Below, in pieces: positions 1-6,577 of a DNA stretch of 15,131 nucleotides (position 1 is its first letter; the number at the start of each line of letters is the position of its first letter). The position numbers were made by a program, and so were the translations under genes. The notes beneath the pieces were generated by a model, which was not told where the DNA came from, did not search any database, and saw only the letters and a program-made list of their open reading frames with translations. Origin of the DNA: an uncultured bacterium (GTDB lineage Bacteria > Actinomycetota > Coriobacteriia > Coriobacteriales > Eggerthellaceae); the NCBI GenBank assembly GCA_905215035.1, contig CAJMOJ010000049.1, positions 1 through 15,131 of the forward strand, given 5' to 3'.

Positions 1-480
1 CCTCTGGCAGAAAACTCTATTCCGGCAGCAAATCAAACACCAATTGGAACTCCTACTTCAATAGAAAGTCAAGCTTCAACAAAAAGTGCTTTTCCAACCA
101 ATCAAGCACCGAATATGAGCGCTCCACAAAGCCAAGCACAAGTTGCCTCATCGTCTGGTCCTCAAACACAAAATACTGCTCCTATATATCCTCTCAATCA
201 GCAATATACGGGCACTACTTCTGCTGTCATAGAGCAAAAGGGTATTAATCAAGGTGATATTGCGCTGATCATAGTGGGCATAATTTTAGTGTTAATAGGA
301 CTTTTTAGTTTTGGATCTAATGCTCCTAATATGACCTTTGGCGGAGACTTTTATAGCGAGCAATATGCAGCAACCTGTCATGCAATACAGGCGGTTTACA
401 TGGTAGTGGCTGCAATAGGTGCCATGGGAATCTGCTGGGGTGCTAGAGGAATATACGCTGATCAGAAAAAACAGAAATAG
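1..480 (+). CDS. C-terminal part of a two-helix membrane protein with a Gln/Pro/Ser-rich region (5' end outside window)
   Basis: The reading frame is open from base 1, so the methionine at 115 is probably internal and the gene starts upstream of the window. The visible part is 159 residues. The first 75 or so are rich in Ser, Gln, Pro, Thr and Ala with no hydrophobic stretch, which suggests a flexible linker. Two hydrophobic segments follow, DIALIIVGIILVLIGLFSFG and AIQAVYMVVAAIGAMGICWG, separated by a short polar loop, and the protein ends in a Lys-rich tail. I do not recognise the family. The next gene (34 bases downstream, same strand) has an N-terminal zinc ribbon, a polar linker and a membrane helix. 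The missing N-terminus here could likewise be a zinc ribbon, but that is inference only. It probably heads or belongs to the same transcription unit as the next three genes. Confidence 0.7.
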   Translation, partial: PLAENSIPAANQTPIGTPTSIESQASTKSAFPTNQAPNMSAPQSQAQVASSSGPQTQNTAPIYPLNQQYTGTTSAVIEQKGINQGDIALIIVGIILVLIGLFSFGSNAPNMTFGGDFYSEQYAATCHAIQAVYMVVAAIGAMGICWGARGIYADQKKQK

Positions 481-514
481 TAGACAGTATAGAAGTTAAA
501 CAAAGGTTTGATTT

Positions 515-1318
515 ATGAAATGCATACGTTGCGGTAAGGAACTTAAAGACGACGCTCTGTTTTGCGACAATTGCGGCACAAAAGTCATTAAGCCAGAGCC
601 TGAGCTGGGTAAGACCGAATCTACGGATTCGGAAGAGCGGACTGATTTACCTATAAACCCGCCTAGTAATACTCAACCAACACAAGCATTGCCTTCATCG
701 GTTTTGCAAGAAACAGATTCTGAGCCCGCCAAAAAAGCAGTCAAGAAAAATAAAACAATAGTAATAATTGCTATTGTGTCAGCAGTTGTTGTTATTGGAG
801 CTATTGTTGCGCTTATTTGTGTTTTTGCTCTTGATGCAAAAGATACATCTGATGTTGTTTCTGGAGGTGAACCAGTACGTGGTTACACGTCAGTAAAGGA
901 GAAAGAGCTGGCGGAACAAAATAAGGGCCAAGGCAAAACAGGGGAGAAGCAAGAATCAAAGCAAGAGCAGGAAGAAGCAGCGTTAGACGCTGAATTGTTC
1001 TCTACAAAAAAGGAGATAATTGGCAGTCCAAGAGGCTATATCCTTTCTGAAAGCAATGCTCGTTATTATTCAGAGCAAGAATTAAATGAGCTAACAAATT
1101 ATGAGTTATATCTTGCAAGAAACGAAATTTACGCTCGTCATGGTAGAGAGTTTAATAATGAAGATTTGCAGGATTACTTCTGGAATAAGGACTGGTATAC
1201 GCCGCAATATAGTCCAGATTCATTTGATTCTCATGTGACGTTAAATTCTTATGAGAAAAAGAATGCAGACACAATGCTTTCTATTGAGCAAAAACGTGGT
1301 TCTTCATATCTCAACTAA
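515..1318 (+). CDS. Zinc-ribbon membrane protein with extracytoplasmic YARHG domain
   Basis: This 267-residue protein has three visible parts. An N-terminal zinc ribbon carries two CxxC knuckles (C3/C6 and C17/C20). A polar, charged linker leads to one hydrophobic helix at about residues 81-105. A second charged, Gln/Glu/Lys-rich stretch then leads to a C-terminal domain with the motif NEIYARHGR (YARHG at 206-210), which matches the YARHG family (a small domain usually outside the membrane, function unknown). The expected topology is zinc ribbon in the cytoplasm and YARHG domain outside. The start at 515 is supported by AAAGG at 502-506. The amidase lipoprotein gene begins 17 bases after the stop, so the two are very likely co-transcribed and may act together at the envelope. 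The domain calls are fairly secure; the role is unknown. Confidence 0.85.
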   Translation: MKCIRCGKELKDDALFCDNCGTKVIKPEPELGKTESTDSEERTDLPINPPSNTQPTQALPSSVLQETDSEPAKKAVKKNKTIVIIAIVSAVVVIGAIVALICVFALDAKDTSDVVSGGEPVRGYTSVKEKELAEQNKGQGKTGEKQESKQEQEEAALDAELFSTKKEIIGSPRGYILSESNARYYSEQELNELTNYELYLARNEIYARHGREFNNEDLQDYFWNKDWYTPQYSPDSFDSHVTLNSYEKKNADTMLSIEQKRGSSYLN

Positions 1319-1335
1319 ACGGCAAAAGGAATGAC

Positions 1336-2157
1336 ATGTTAAAAAAAGGAACTTCGTTTTATCATGCTAGAAAAAGAGTTTTATTCGCATTTTTTATAGG
1401 CGCTGTTGCGGTTTTTGGGCTTGTCGGATGTAATGATACAGCGTCTGATCAGCACGATAATGGTGAGCATATCTCAAATTCAATTATCATTCCCGCTAAA
1501 AATAGTCTTGTATCAGCAACAGAAAAGGTAATGAGCATATCAGAAGATGAAGTTGCGTCACAGCAAGTATCGCAACAAAAAGGCAATGAAGCATCTTCTA
1601 ATGCATTGATTACTAAAGATATTCGAACAAGTTTTGATCATGGAGCAAAAGGCCCAGAATTTCAGAAATATATCGTTTTGCACGATACTGAAGGAGATGG
1701 AAGCGCCTCAGGGGTGATCGACTGGTGGGATAGTAATGGTGCTGGAGTGGCGGCTCATTTTGTAATTAATAAAGATGGTTCTATTGTCCAATGTGTTGAA
1801 CTTGATCGAATAGCGCATCATGCAGGCTATGGAGATACAGGACATAATCAAAAATATGGCACAGTTGACGAATCGCGTGACGACAAAGTGGGAACCAAAT
1901 CTATTGGTTCTTGGGCATCGGATTATGGCATGAATTCGTATTCGGTGGGAATCGAACTTGTGCATGTGGGTGGATCAGGTGATTACCCCAAAGCTCAACT
2001 TGAAGCGCTCGATAACCTCATTAGCTACATAGATACTTACTATGGGTTTGAGTCGCAAATTATTGATCATAAGGCATGGAGAAGCGGTAATTCAGACACT
2101 TCAAAAGAATTCTCGCAGTATTTAGCCAATTATCAAGATCATCGTACCTATGCCTAA
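1336..2157 (+). CDS. Lipoprotein N-acetylmuramoyl-L-alanine amidase (Amidase_2/PGRP fold)
   Basis: This 273-residue protein should cleave the amide bond between N-acetylmuramic acid and L-alanine of peptidoglycan, outside the membrane. The N-terminus is a lipoprotein signal: a basic start, a hydrophobic core, and lipobox LVGC with the modified cysteine at C32. After a Ser/Gln-rich spacer, the Amidase_2 domain runs from about residue 108 to 262. Expected zinc ligands are H116 (in LHDTEG), H245 (in DHKAW) and D254 (in NSDTS). E207 in SVGIELVH matches the conserved acidic residue of the family, and H161-H162 (HHAG) is also conserved in type. The 9-residue spacing from H245 to D254 fits the AmiD/T7-lysozyme pattern. 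AAAGGA at 1325-1330 supports the start at 1336. An ATG at 1331 is out of frame and stops within four codons. The family is secure; whether it acts in growth, turnover or defence cannot be told. Confidence 0.88.
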   Translation: MLKKGTSFYHARKRVLFAFFIGAVAVFGLVGCNDTASDQHDNGEHISNSIIIPAKNSLVSATEKVMSISEDEVASQQVSQQKGNEASSNALITKDIRTSFDHGAKGPEFQKYIVLHDTEGDGSASGVIDWWDSNGAGVAAHFVINKDGSIVQCVELDRIAHHAGYGDTGHNQKYGTVDESRDDKVGTKSIGSWASDYGMNSYSVGIELVHVGGSGDYPKAQLEALDNLISYIDTYYGFESQIIDHKAWRSGNSDTSKEFSQYLANYQDHRTYA

Positions 2158-2170
2158 ACATGCAGATAAA

Positions 2171-2216
2171 CTAGATCGATTCTAGGTGTGATTAGGTAAT
2201 GATGGCACCTATCTAG
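2171..2216 (+). other. Intercistronic inverted repeats abutting a ribosome-binding site
   Basis: CTAGA (2171-2175) can pair with TCTAG at 2181-2185 or with a second TCTAG at 2212-2216. The second choice is extended inside by TAGGTG (2183-2188) with CACCTA (2206-2211). The 3' arm runs straight into the AGGGAAGG ribosome-binding site of the gene at 2228, so the two pairings would expose or crowd that site differently. There is no T-run, so this is not an intrinsic terminator. A regulatory role is speculative. Confidence 0.35.
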
Positions 2217-2227
2217 GGAAGGTAATA

Positions 2228-3190
2228 ATGGATACTACAGAGACACAATCAAAAAGTAAAAAGCCCCTGATAATTGGCATAATCTGCATTGTTGTTGCCA
2301 TTGCTGCTGCCGGCTGCTTCATTTTATTTATGCTAAATGAAAAAAATAGAAAGGATCACGCACCTATACCTGTTGCATTTACGTTTGAGGCTGCTGGCTA
2401 CGATCCGCAAACTGGATCAGGTGTTCCCTTGCGTGTTGAGGGTGTCGATATTGATGGCAATCAAGTTTCGGAAATAGTACTAGTTGATGAAGGTGATACT
2501 GGTTTTGCCTTATTGAAGGGTGCCTATGATATTACAGTTGCTGGATCCCCTGTAACTAGCAATGGAGGCATTTATGACATACCTGATAGCAAGACCCATA
2601 TTGAAATTAATGAGAATGAGGTCCTCATTAATGACGAGAGTCTTTCATTTGATCAGCCTGATAATCAATCCATTAATGTTCCTGCCATCGCATTTACGGC
2701 AATAGCACCCGAAAAAGTAACTGACGACCAAATTGCAGCAATTAAGACCTGGATGGGGAAAGTTGATTTTAGTGAAGACACGGTTAATAAATTCGCTAAT
2801 GCAATTGCTGCTAGCAGGAAGGATGCTCTCGATCGTATTGAAGCTGAGCAATTAGATCAGTGGCGCTCGAAACTTACCGGAGAGTATGATGGAACAGGTG
2901 AGAATTTGGGCGTTAGTACAGACAGCGGTATTAGATTTGAAATTGATGGGGATATGTTGCTGGTTAGTGGAAATCTACAAAAATGGGGATCCACGGGCTA
3001 TTCGTCTTCTCTTGGTTATGGAGAGTGGCATTTTGTACTAACCCCAGAGACTAAATATTCGAATACAGATGAGTTTACGCATCCTATGACTAAAGCAGAG
3101 TTCATTAATGAATTTATGCCAGCACAATTTGTTTGCCTTACTATCAAGGTGAAAGATGGATATGTAGTGAGCATGGATACTCATGCGTAG
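2228..3190 (+). CDS. Single-pass membrane protein of unknown function with large extracytoplasmic part
   Basis: I do not recognise a family for this 320-residue protein. A short polar N-terminus with lysines is followed by one hydrophobic helix (about residues 13-36). A long soluble part follows, predicted to be outside the cell. Its first section (about 45-150) looks beta-rich, with many short V/I/F strands and Gly/Asp turns, like a carboxypeptidase-regulatory or Ig-like fold. A helical section (about 165-215) comes next, and then a second beta-rich section to the end with a Trp/Tyr-rich stretch (KWGSTGYSSSLGYGEWHF). AGGGAAGG lies just upstream at 2215-2222, which supports the start. It follows the amidase gene by 70 bases and is probably the last gene of that cluster. 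No clear intrinsic terminator is seen after it before the groES promoter. Confidence 0.8.
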   Translation: MDTTETQSKSKKPLIIGIICIVVAIAAAGCFILFMLNEKNRKDHAPIPVAFTFEAAGYDPQTGSGVPLRVEGVDIDGNQVSEIVLVDEGDTGFALLKGAYDITVAGSPVTSNGGIYDIPDSKTHIEINENEVLINDESLSFDQPDNQSINVPAIAFTAIAPEKVTDDQIAAIKTWMGKVDFSEDTVNKFANAIAASRKDALDRIEAEQLDQWRSKLTGEYDGTGENLGVSTDSGIRFEIDGDMLLVSGNLQKWGSTGYSSSLGYGEWHFVLTPETKYSNTDEFTHPMTKAEFINEFMPAQFVCLTIKVKDGYVVSMDTHA

Positions 3191-3312
3191 AAGGGTCATG
3201 TTCTTTTAGCTCGCATTGTAAAAGGCAGTTTAGTCAGAAGAAGACCATAGTTACTTCCAAGTAAGCGGATTATAGAGGGTTTGTGAATCTTCTCCACATA
3301 CCTAGATATACG

Positions 3313-3341
3313 TTTGCATCCTACACAAAACTTGATACTAT
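3313..3341 (+). promoter_or_regulatory. Putative groESL promoter
   Basis: TTTGCA (3313-3318) and TACTAT (3336-3341) are separated by 17 bases and resemble -35 and -10 boxes of a vegetative sigma factor, four of six matches each. Transcription would start near 3348, immediately before the CIRCE element, which is where HrcA-controlled promoters normally have it. An overlapping TTGATA at 3332 has no suitable partner downstream. The rest of 3191-3312 shows no gene and no convincing terminator. Confidence 0.45.
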
Positions 3342-3351
3342 TATTATCAAC

Positions 3352-3378
3352 TTAGCACTCTCGATATGAGAGTGCTAA
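3352..3378 (+). promoter_or_regulatory. CIRCE operator (HrcA-binding site)
   Basis: TTAGCACTC, nine bases, GAGTGCTAA is an exact match to the CIRCE consensus that HrcA binds to repress chaperone genes until heat shock. The inverted repeat is longer than the core: the arms extend to 14 bases (3349-3362 with 3368-3381) around a 5-base centre. It lies about 160 bases before the groES start. The repressor gene hrcA is not in this window. Confidence 0.96.
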
Positions 3379-3536
3379 GTTTTGTACGACCCATCGCTTA
3401 TAGGTGATGTTGTTTTGACGACAGATAAATGACGAAGTCTTACTGATGTCGCAAAAGCACCTCTAAACGATGGAACATACATACCAGTGGTTATAAGTGT
3501 GCACGAGGAAACTCGTGGATAGTGAAAGGAATACAT
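3379..3536 (+). other. Long groES leader with a GNRA hairpin before the ribosome-binding site
   Basis: This stretch between CIRCE and the groES start holds no gene. It contains several inverted repeats: CATCGC with GTGATG, loop TTATAG, near 3392-3409; CGACA with TGTCG further on; and a perfect six-pair stem CACGAG (3502-3507) with CTCGTG (3512-3517) closed by a GAAA tetraloop. The last hairpin ends six bases before the GAAAGGA ribosome-binding site (3524-3530). Such a leader could act on mRNA stability or translation; no known thermosensor motif (fourU, ROSE) is evident. Confidence 0.45.
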
Positions 3537-3827
3537 ATGGATCTCAAGCCAATCGGCGATCGTATCATCGTCAAACAAGATGAAGCGCAAGAGACTACAG
3601 CAGGCGGCCTCTACATTTCTTCTGATTCAAAGGAAAAGCCTCAAACTGGTGTTGTCTTGGCAGTCGGTGAAGGCAAGGTCAACAATCATGGAGAGCATCT
3701 CCCTATGCCTGTTAAGGAAGGCGATCGCGTTCTCTACGGTAAGTACGGTGGAACCGAAGTTGACTTAGATGGCGAGAAGGTTTTGATTCTCCGCGCTGAT
3801 GATATTTATGCAGTCTACACTGCATAA
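3537..3827 (+). CDS. groES: Co-chaperonin GroES (Hsp10)
   Basis: GroES forms a seven-membered lid on the GroEL cage and works in ATP-driven protein folding in the cytoplasm. The protein is 96 residues, the normal length, beginning MDLKPIGDRIIVKQ. It contains the mobile-loop region (about 15-33), the PVKEGDRVLYGKYGGTEV stretch typical of the family, and the usual end, ILRADDIYAVY. I chose the ATG at 3537, preceded by GAAAGGA at 3524-3530. A GTG at 3522 would add five residues but lies inside that ribosome-binding site. The tripeptide that docks on GroEL, normally I-V-L, reads L-Y-I (residues 25-27, in GGLYIS). The gene is directly under CIRCE control and is followed by groEL after a 101-base spacer. 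Confidence 0.97.
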   Translation: MDLKPIGDRIIVKQDEAQETTAGGLYISSDSKEKPQTGVVLAVGEGKVNNHGEHLPMPVKEGDRVLYGKYGGTEVDLDGEKVLILRADDIYAVYTA

Positions 3828-3839
3828 GAAACGCGACGA

Positions 3840-3891
3840 GTAAAACACGAGTACTAACTCAAGTCTTATTAGTCGTATTACTACGTTTTAC
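3840..3891 (+). other. Stem-loop in the groES-groEL spacer
   Basis: The spacer can form one long imperfect hairpin. GTAAAAC (3840-3846) pairs with GTTTTAC (3885-3891), ACGA (3847-3850) with TCGT (3873-3876), and CTAA (3854-3857) with TTAG (3869-3872). A 3-base bulge and an 8-base internal asymmetry interrupt it. There is no T-run, so it is unlikely to stop transcription. It may set processing or the groES to groEL ratio. The groEL ribosome-binding site GAAAGGA lies outside it at 3911-3917. Confidence 0.45.
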
Positions 3892-3928
3892 ATGTGGTTA
3901 TAAGAATTCCGAAAGGACTGTTTGAATA

Positions 3929-5563
3929 ATGGCAAAAGAAATTTTATTTGATACCGATGCTCGCTCCGGTATGGCAGCAGGCGTCAAGAAACTTGCTGAT
4001 GCAGTAAAGGTAACCCTTGGTCCTAAGGGTCGCTATGTTGCTCTCGAGCGCTCTTTTGGTGCTCCTTTGGTAACTAACGACGGCGTTACTGTTGCTCGTG
4101 AGGTTGAGCTTGAGAACCCTGTTGAGAACATGGGTGCTCAGTTGATCCGCGAGGCTGCTGTTAAGACTAACGATGTTGCTGGTGACGGTACTACCACCGC
4201 AACCTTGCTTGCTGATGTTATTGTTTCAGAGGGCTTAAAGAACGTTACTGCTGGCGCTGATGCACTGGGTATTCGTCGTGGTATTGAGCTTGGCACCGAG
4301 ACGGTTGTTGAGGCAATCAAAGAGGCAGCAACTCCTGTTTCTACCAAAGAGCAGATCGCAAATGTTGGTACTATTTCAGCAGGCGATGAGGTAATTGGCG
4401 AGAAGATCGCTGAGGCAATGGAAGCTGTTGGTAAAGACGGCGCAATCTCTGTTGAAGAGTCTCAGACCTTTGGTATTGAGATCGACATTGTGCAAGGTAT
4501 GCAGTATGACCGCGGTTATATCTCACCTTATATGGCAACTGATACCGAGCGTATGGAAGCAGTCTTGAATGATCCTTTCATTTTGCTCACCGACCTTAAA
4601 GTCTCTTCAATCCAGGATATGATTCCTCTGCTTGAGCAGATCATGAAGTCTGGTCGTCCGCTCTTGATTGTTGCAGAAGACGTTGAGGGTGAGGCATTAG
4701 GTACTTTGCTCTTGAACAAGTTGCGTGGCACTTTGAATGTTGTTGCAATTAAGGCTCCTGGCTTTGGTGATCGTCGTGCTCGCATCTTGGAAGACATTGC
4801 TGTTGTAACGGGCGGCAAGGTTGTTTCTAAGGACTTTGGCATGACCTTGGCTGATGTTCAGCTTCAGGATCTTGGTACTGCTAAGACCGTTAAAGTCACC
4901 AAGGATGCAACGGTTATCGTTGACGGTGCTGGCTCCAAAGAAGCAATTGATGCTCGTATCGCACAGATGCGCTCTGAGCTTGAGCGTCTTGACTCTGAGT
5001 TTGACAAAGAGAAGCTCCAAGAGCGTTTGGCTAAGCTCTCTGGTGGTGTTGCTGTTCTTAAGGTTGGTGCTGCAACCGAGTCTGAGCTCAAGGAGAAGAA
5101 GAGCCGCATTGAGGATGCTCTTCAGGCAACCCGTGCTGCTGTTGAAGAAGGTATCGTAGCTGGTGGCGGTGTTGCACTCATTAATGCAATTCCTGCAATT
5201 GACAAGCTTGATATTACTGACAAAGACCAGCAAGTTGGCGTTGATATTATCCGTAAGGCTCTTGAGGCTCCAATGCGCGCTATCGCTCAAAACGCAGGCT
5301 ATGAAGGTTCTGTTGTTGTTGAGAAGGTAAAGAGCATGCCTGCTGGTGAAGGTGTTAACTTTGCTAATGGTGAAGAGGGTAACATGATTGCAATGGGTGT
5401 TAATGATCCTGTTAAGGTTACCCGTACTGCATTGCAGTCTGCTGCTTCTGTTGCTGCTTTGATTCTCATTACTGAGGCAACCATCAACGAGATTCCACAA
5501 GAAGGTCCAGACCTGTCTGCACTCGCTGGTGGCGGCATGGGCGGCGGAATGGGTATGATGTAA
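3929..5563 (+). CDS. groEL: Chaperonin GroEL (Hsp60)
   Basis: GroEL is the ATP-dependent folding cage that works with GroES. The protein is 544 residues, full length for the family. Visible family marks are TNDGVTVA with catalytic D51, the ATP-binding GDGTTTAT at 85-92, EDALQATRAAVEEG with D396 (the residue equivalent to the hydrolysis aspartate), VAGGGVAL, and the Gly/Met-rich tail GGGMGGGMGMM. The start has GAAAGGA at 3911-3917. One oddity is that the normally near-invariant GRNV in LGPKGRNVVLE reads LGPKGRYVALE here, which may be a clade trait. Codon choice is strongly biased, as expected for a highly expressed gene, and this leaves long spurious open frames on the other strand. It is followed by a strong terminator 66 bases downstream. 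Confidence 0.98.
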   Translation: MAKEILFDTDARSGMAAGVKKLADAVKVTLGPKGRYVALERSFGAPLVTNDGVTVAREVELENPVENMGAQLIREAAVKTNDVAGDGTTTATLLADVIVSEGLKNVTAGADALGIRRGIELGTETVVEAIKEAATPVSTKEQIANVGTISAGDEVIGEKIAEAMEAVGKDGAISVEESQTFGIEIDIVQGMQYDRGYISPYMATDTERMEAVLNDPFILLTDLKVSSIQDMIPLLEQIMKSGRPLLIVAEDVEGEALGTLLLNKLRGTLNVVAIKAPGFGDRRARILEDIAVVTGGKVVSKDFGMTLADVQLQDLGTAKTVKVTKDATVIVDGAGSKEAIDARIAQMRSELERLDSEFDKEKLQERLAKLSGGVAVLKVGAATESELKEKKSRIEDALQATRAAVEEGIVAGGGVALINAIPAIDKLDITDKDQQVGVDIIRKALEAPMRAIAQNAGYEGSVVVEKVKSMPAGEGVNFANGEEGNMIAMGVNDPVKVTRTALQSAASVAALILITEATINEIPQEGPDLSALAGGGMGGGMGMM

Positions 5564-5583
5564 ACCCCCCATACTGCAATATC

Positions 5584-5656
5584 TGCAAAGCGCTCGCTAG
5601 CACTTGTTGAACAGAAATAATGTTCTTAAGGGAGTCCGTAAGGGCTCCCTTTTTTG
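5584..5656 (+). repeat. Direct repeat block, copy 1, containing the groEL terminator
   Basis: This block begins TGCAAAGCGCTCGCT and runs through GAACAGAAATAATG to the terminator and T-run. A second copy lies at 6515-6577. The two match almost base for base over about 62 positions. The main difference is a 10-base insertion (near AGCACTTGTT) in this copy, plus a few substitutions (TTCTTA versus TTTTTG just before the terminator stem). The two copies bracket the lipoprotein gene at 5855. Confidence 0.9.
5630..5655 (+). terminator. Intrinsic terminator of groESL
   Basis: GGGAGTCC (5630-5637) pairs with GGGCTCCC (5642-5649) in eight pairs including one G-T. The stem is closed by a GTAA tetraloop of the GNRA type and followed by six T. 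It is a textbook strong rho-independent terminator 66 bases after the groEL stop. Confidence 0.95.
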
Positions 5657-5854
5657 GTGAAAGAGCAAGACTCTTTATCAAGAAGTGTGCTGGTCATCTT
5701 AAACGTCTTTTATTAAAATAGCTCTAGCCAACCACAAGATAATACTTTTAGAGGGTCAAAGTGCGCCTATGCGTCATCTTTTCATTTCTCTTTATTGCTC
5801 GAAGTATCAAAACGTGGTTTGCGTAATGTCGTTGATTTTAAGGAGATGTCAAAG

Positions 5855-6421
5855 ATGCATGCATTATCCAAGAAGTATGCTAAGCAAATTGCAATGTTGA
5901 TTTTAGCTTGCTTTATTGCTTTGTGTTTTACAGGGTGTTCTCCATTGACTAAAGATGGAAATTTTTCCAATCCGCCAATTAGAGGGAAATTAGATTGTGC
6001 GGCTTGGGATACCAGAAGCGAAATAGAAGTGGTTGTGGTTTCGAACGAGAGAAGTGCGGATAAAGAAGTGCCCTCTTCGTATTCTTCAGTTTCTTTTACT
6101 CTCGTTTACTTAGACAGTAACAATAATCCATTGTTTATTGATAATTCGGCAGGCAGTAGAGTGCGTATATACACTGATGGTGTTTTGTATGATGCCAGCT
6201 ATGTTTACGATGACGCCTATTATGAACAAGCGCAACAATATGGGTATCCGCAATATGTTCATGTGTATATTTCTCAAGTAAATACACCCCAATCCAGCAA
6301 GAGCGCTTGGGGCTTTAGCTCTAACGGGCTTGAACAAATGAGTGATCCGAATTATCTTAGTGCTGCATTAAAGGCTCTTGAAGAAAATGCAATCGATTGC
6401 GGAGTGGCGCAAATTCGGTAG
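5855..6421 (+). CDS. Small lipoprotein of unknown function
   Basis: This 188-residue protein has a lipoprotein signal: basic start (SKKYAK), a hydrophobic core, then CFTGC with the predicted lipid-bearing cysteine at C28. The rest should lie outside the membrane. It looks beta-rich (SEIEVVVVSNE, VSFTLVYLDSNNNPLFI), with a Tyr/Gln-rich middle (YDDAYYEQAQQYGYPQYVHVYI) and a helical end. I do not recognise a family. The frame is open from 5795, but AAGGAG at 5840-5845 fits the ATG at 5855 (9-base spacing) and is too close to the ATG at 5846. The gene sits between groEL and a duplicated copy of the groEL terminator block, so it may have been inserted there. No confident promoter was found, but the strong terminator upstream implies it has its own. 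Confidence 0.78.
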   Translation: MHALSKKYAKQIAMLILACFIALCFTGCSPLTKDGNFSNPPIRGKLDCAAWDTRSEIEVVVVSNERSADKEVPSSYSSVSFTLVYLDSNNNPLFIDNSAGSRVRIYTDGVLYDASYVYDDAYYEQAQQYGYPQYVHVYISQVNTPQSSKSAWGFSSNGLEQMSDPNYLSAALKALEENAIDCGVAQIR

Positions 6422-6514
6422 TAGTGGCCTCTTTACAACGAATAAGATAGGCCGAATTAAGTGGTCCATAAATCTAGTTAGGCTAGAAAAACGACATTAT
6501 AATTATATGCAGCA

Positions 6515-6577
6515 TGCAAAACGCTTGCTGAACAGAAATAATGTTTTTGAGGGAGTCCGTAAGGGCTCCCTTTTTTG
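6515..6577 (+). repeat. Direct repeat block, copy 2, containing a second copy of the terminator
   Basis: This copy begins TGCAAAACGCTTGCT, continues GAACAGAAATAATG and ends with the same terminator stem, tetraloop and T-run as copy 1 at 5584-5656. It lacks the 10 extra bases of copy 1. Its position about 95 bases after the lipoprotein stop means the lipoprotein gene is bounded on both sides by the same sequence in the same direction. Confidence 0.9.
6551..6576 (+). terminator. Intrinsic terminator of the lipoprotein gene
   Basis: GGGAGTCC (6551-6558), loop GTAA, GGGCTCCC (6563-6570) and six T are identical, base for base, to the groEL terminator at 5630-5655. It lies 130 bases after the lipoprotein stop. 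Confidence 0.95.

Noticed and set aside
3522..3536. GTG start for groES five codons upstream
   Set aside because: It overlaps the GAAAGGA site used by the ATG at 3537, and the extension is not part of GroES proteins.
4697..5572. Long open frame of 291 codons on the minus strand opposite groEL
   Set aside because: It is antisense to a highly expressed gene with strongly biased codons, which leaves few stops on the other strand. The translation has no recognisable family and there is no clear ribosome-binding site.
5795..5854. Upstream start for the lipoprotein gene, adding 20 residues
   Set aside because: A ribosome-binding site (5840-5845) sits inside this stretch and fits the ATG at 5855. 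The extension would also push the lipoprotein signal away from the N-terminus.
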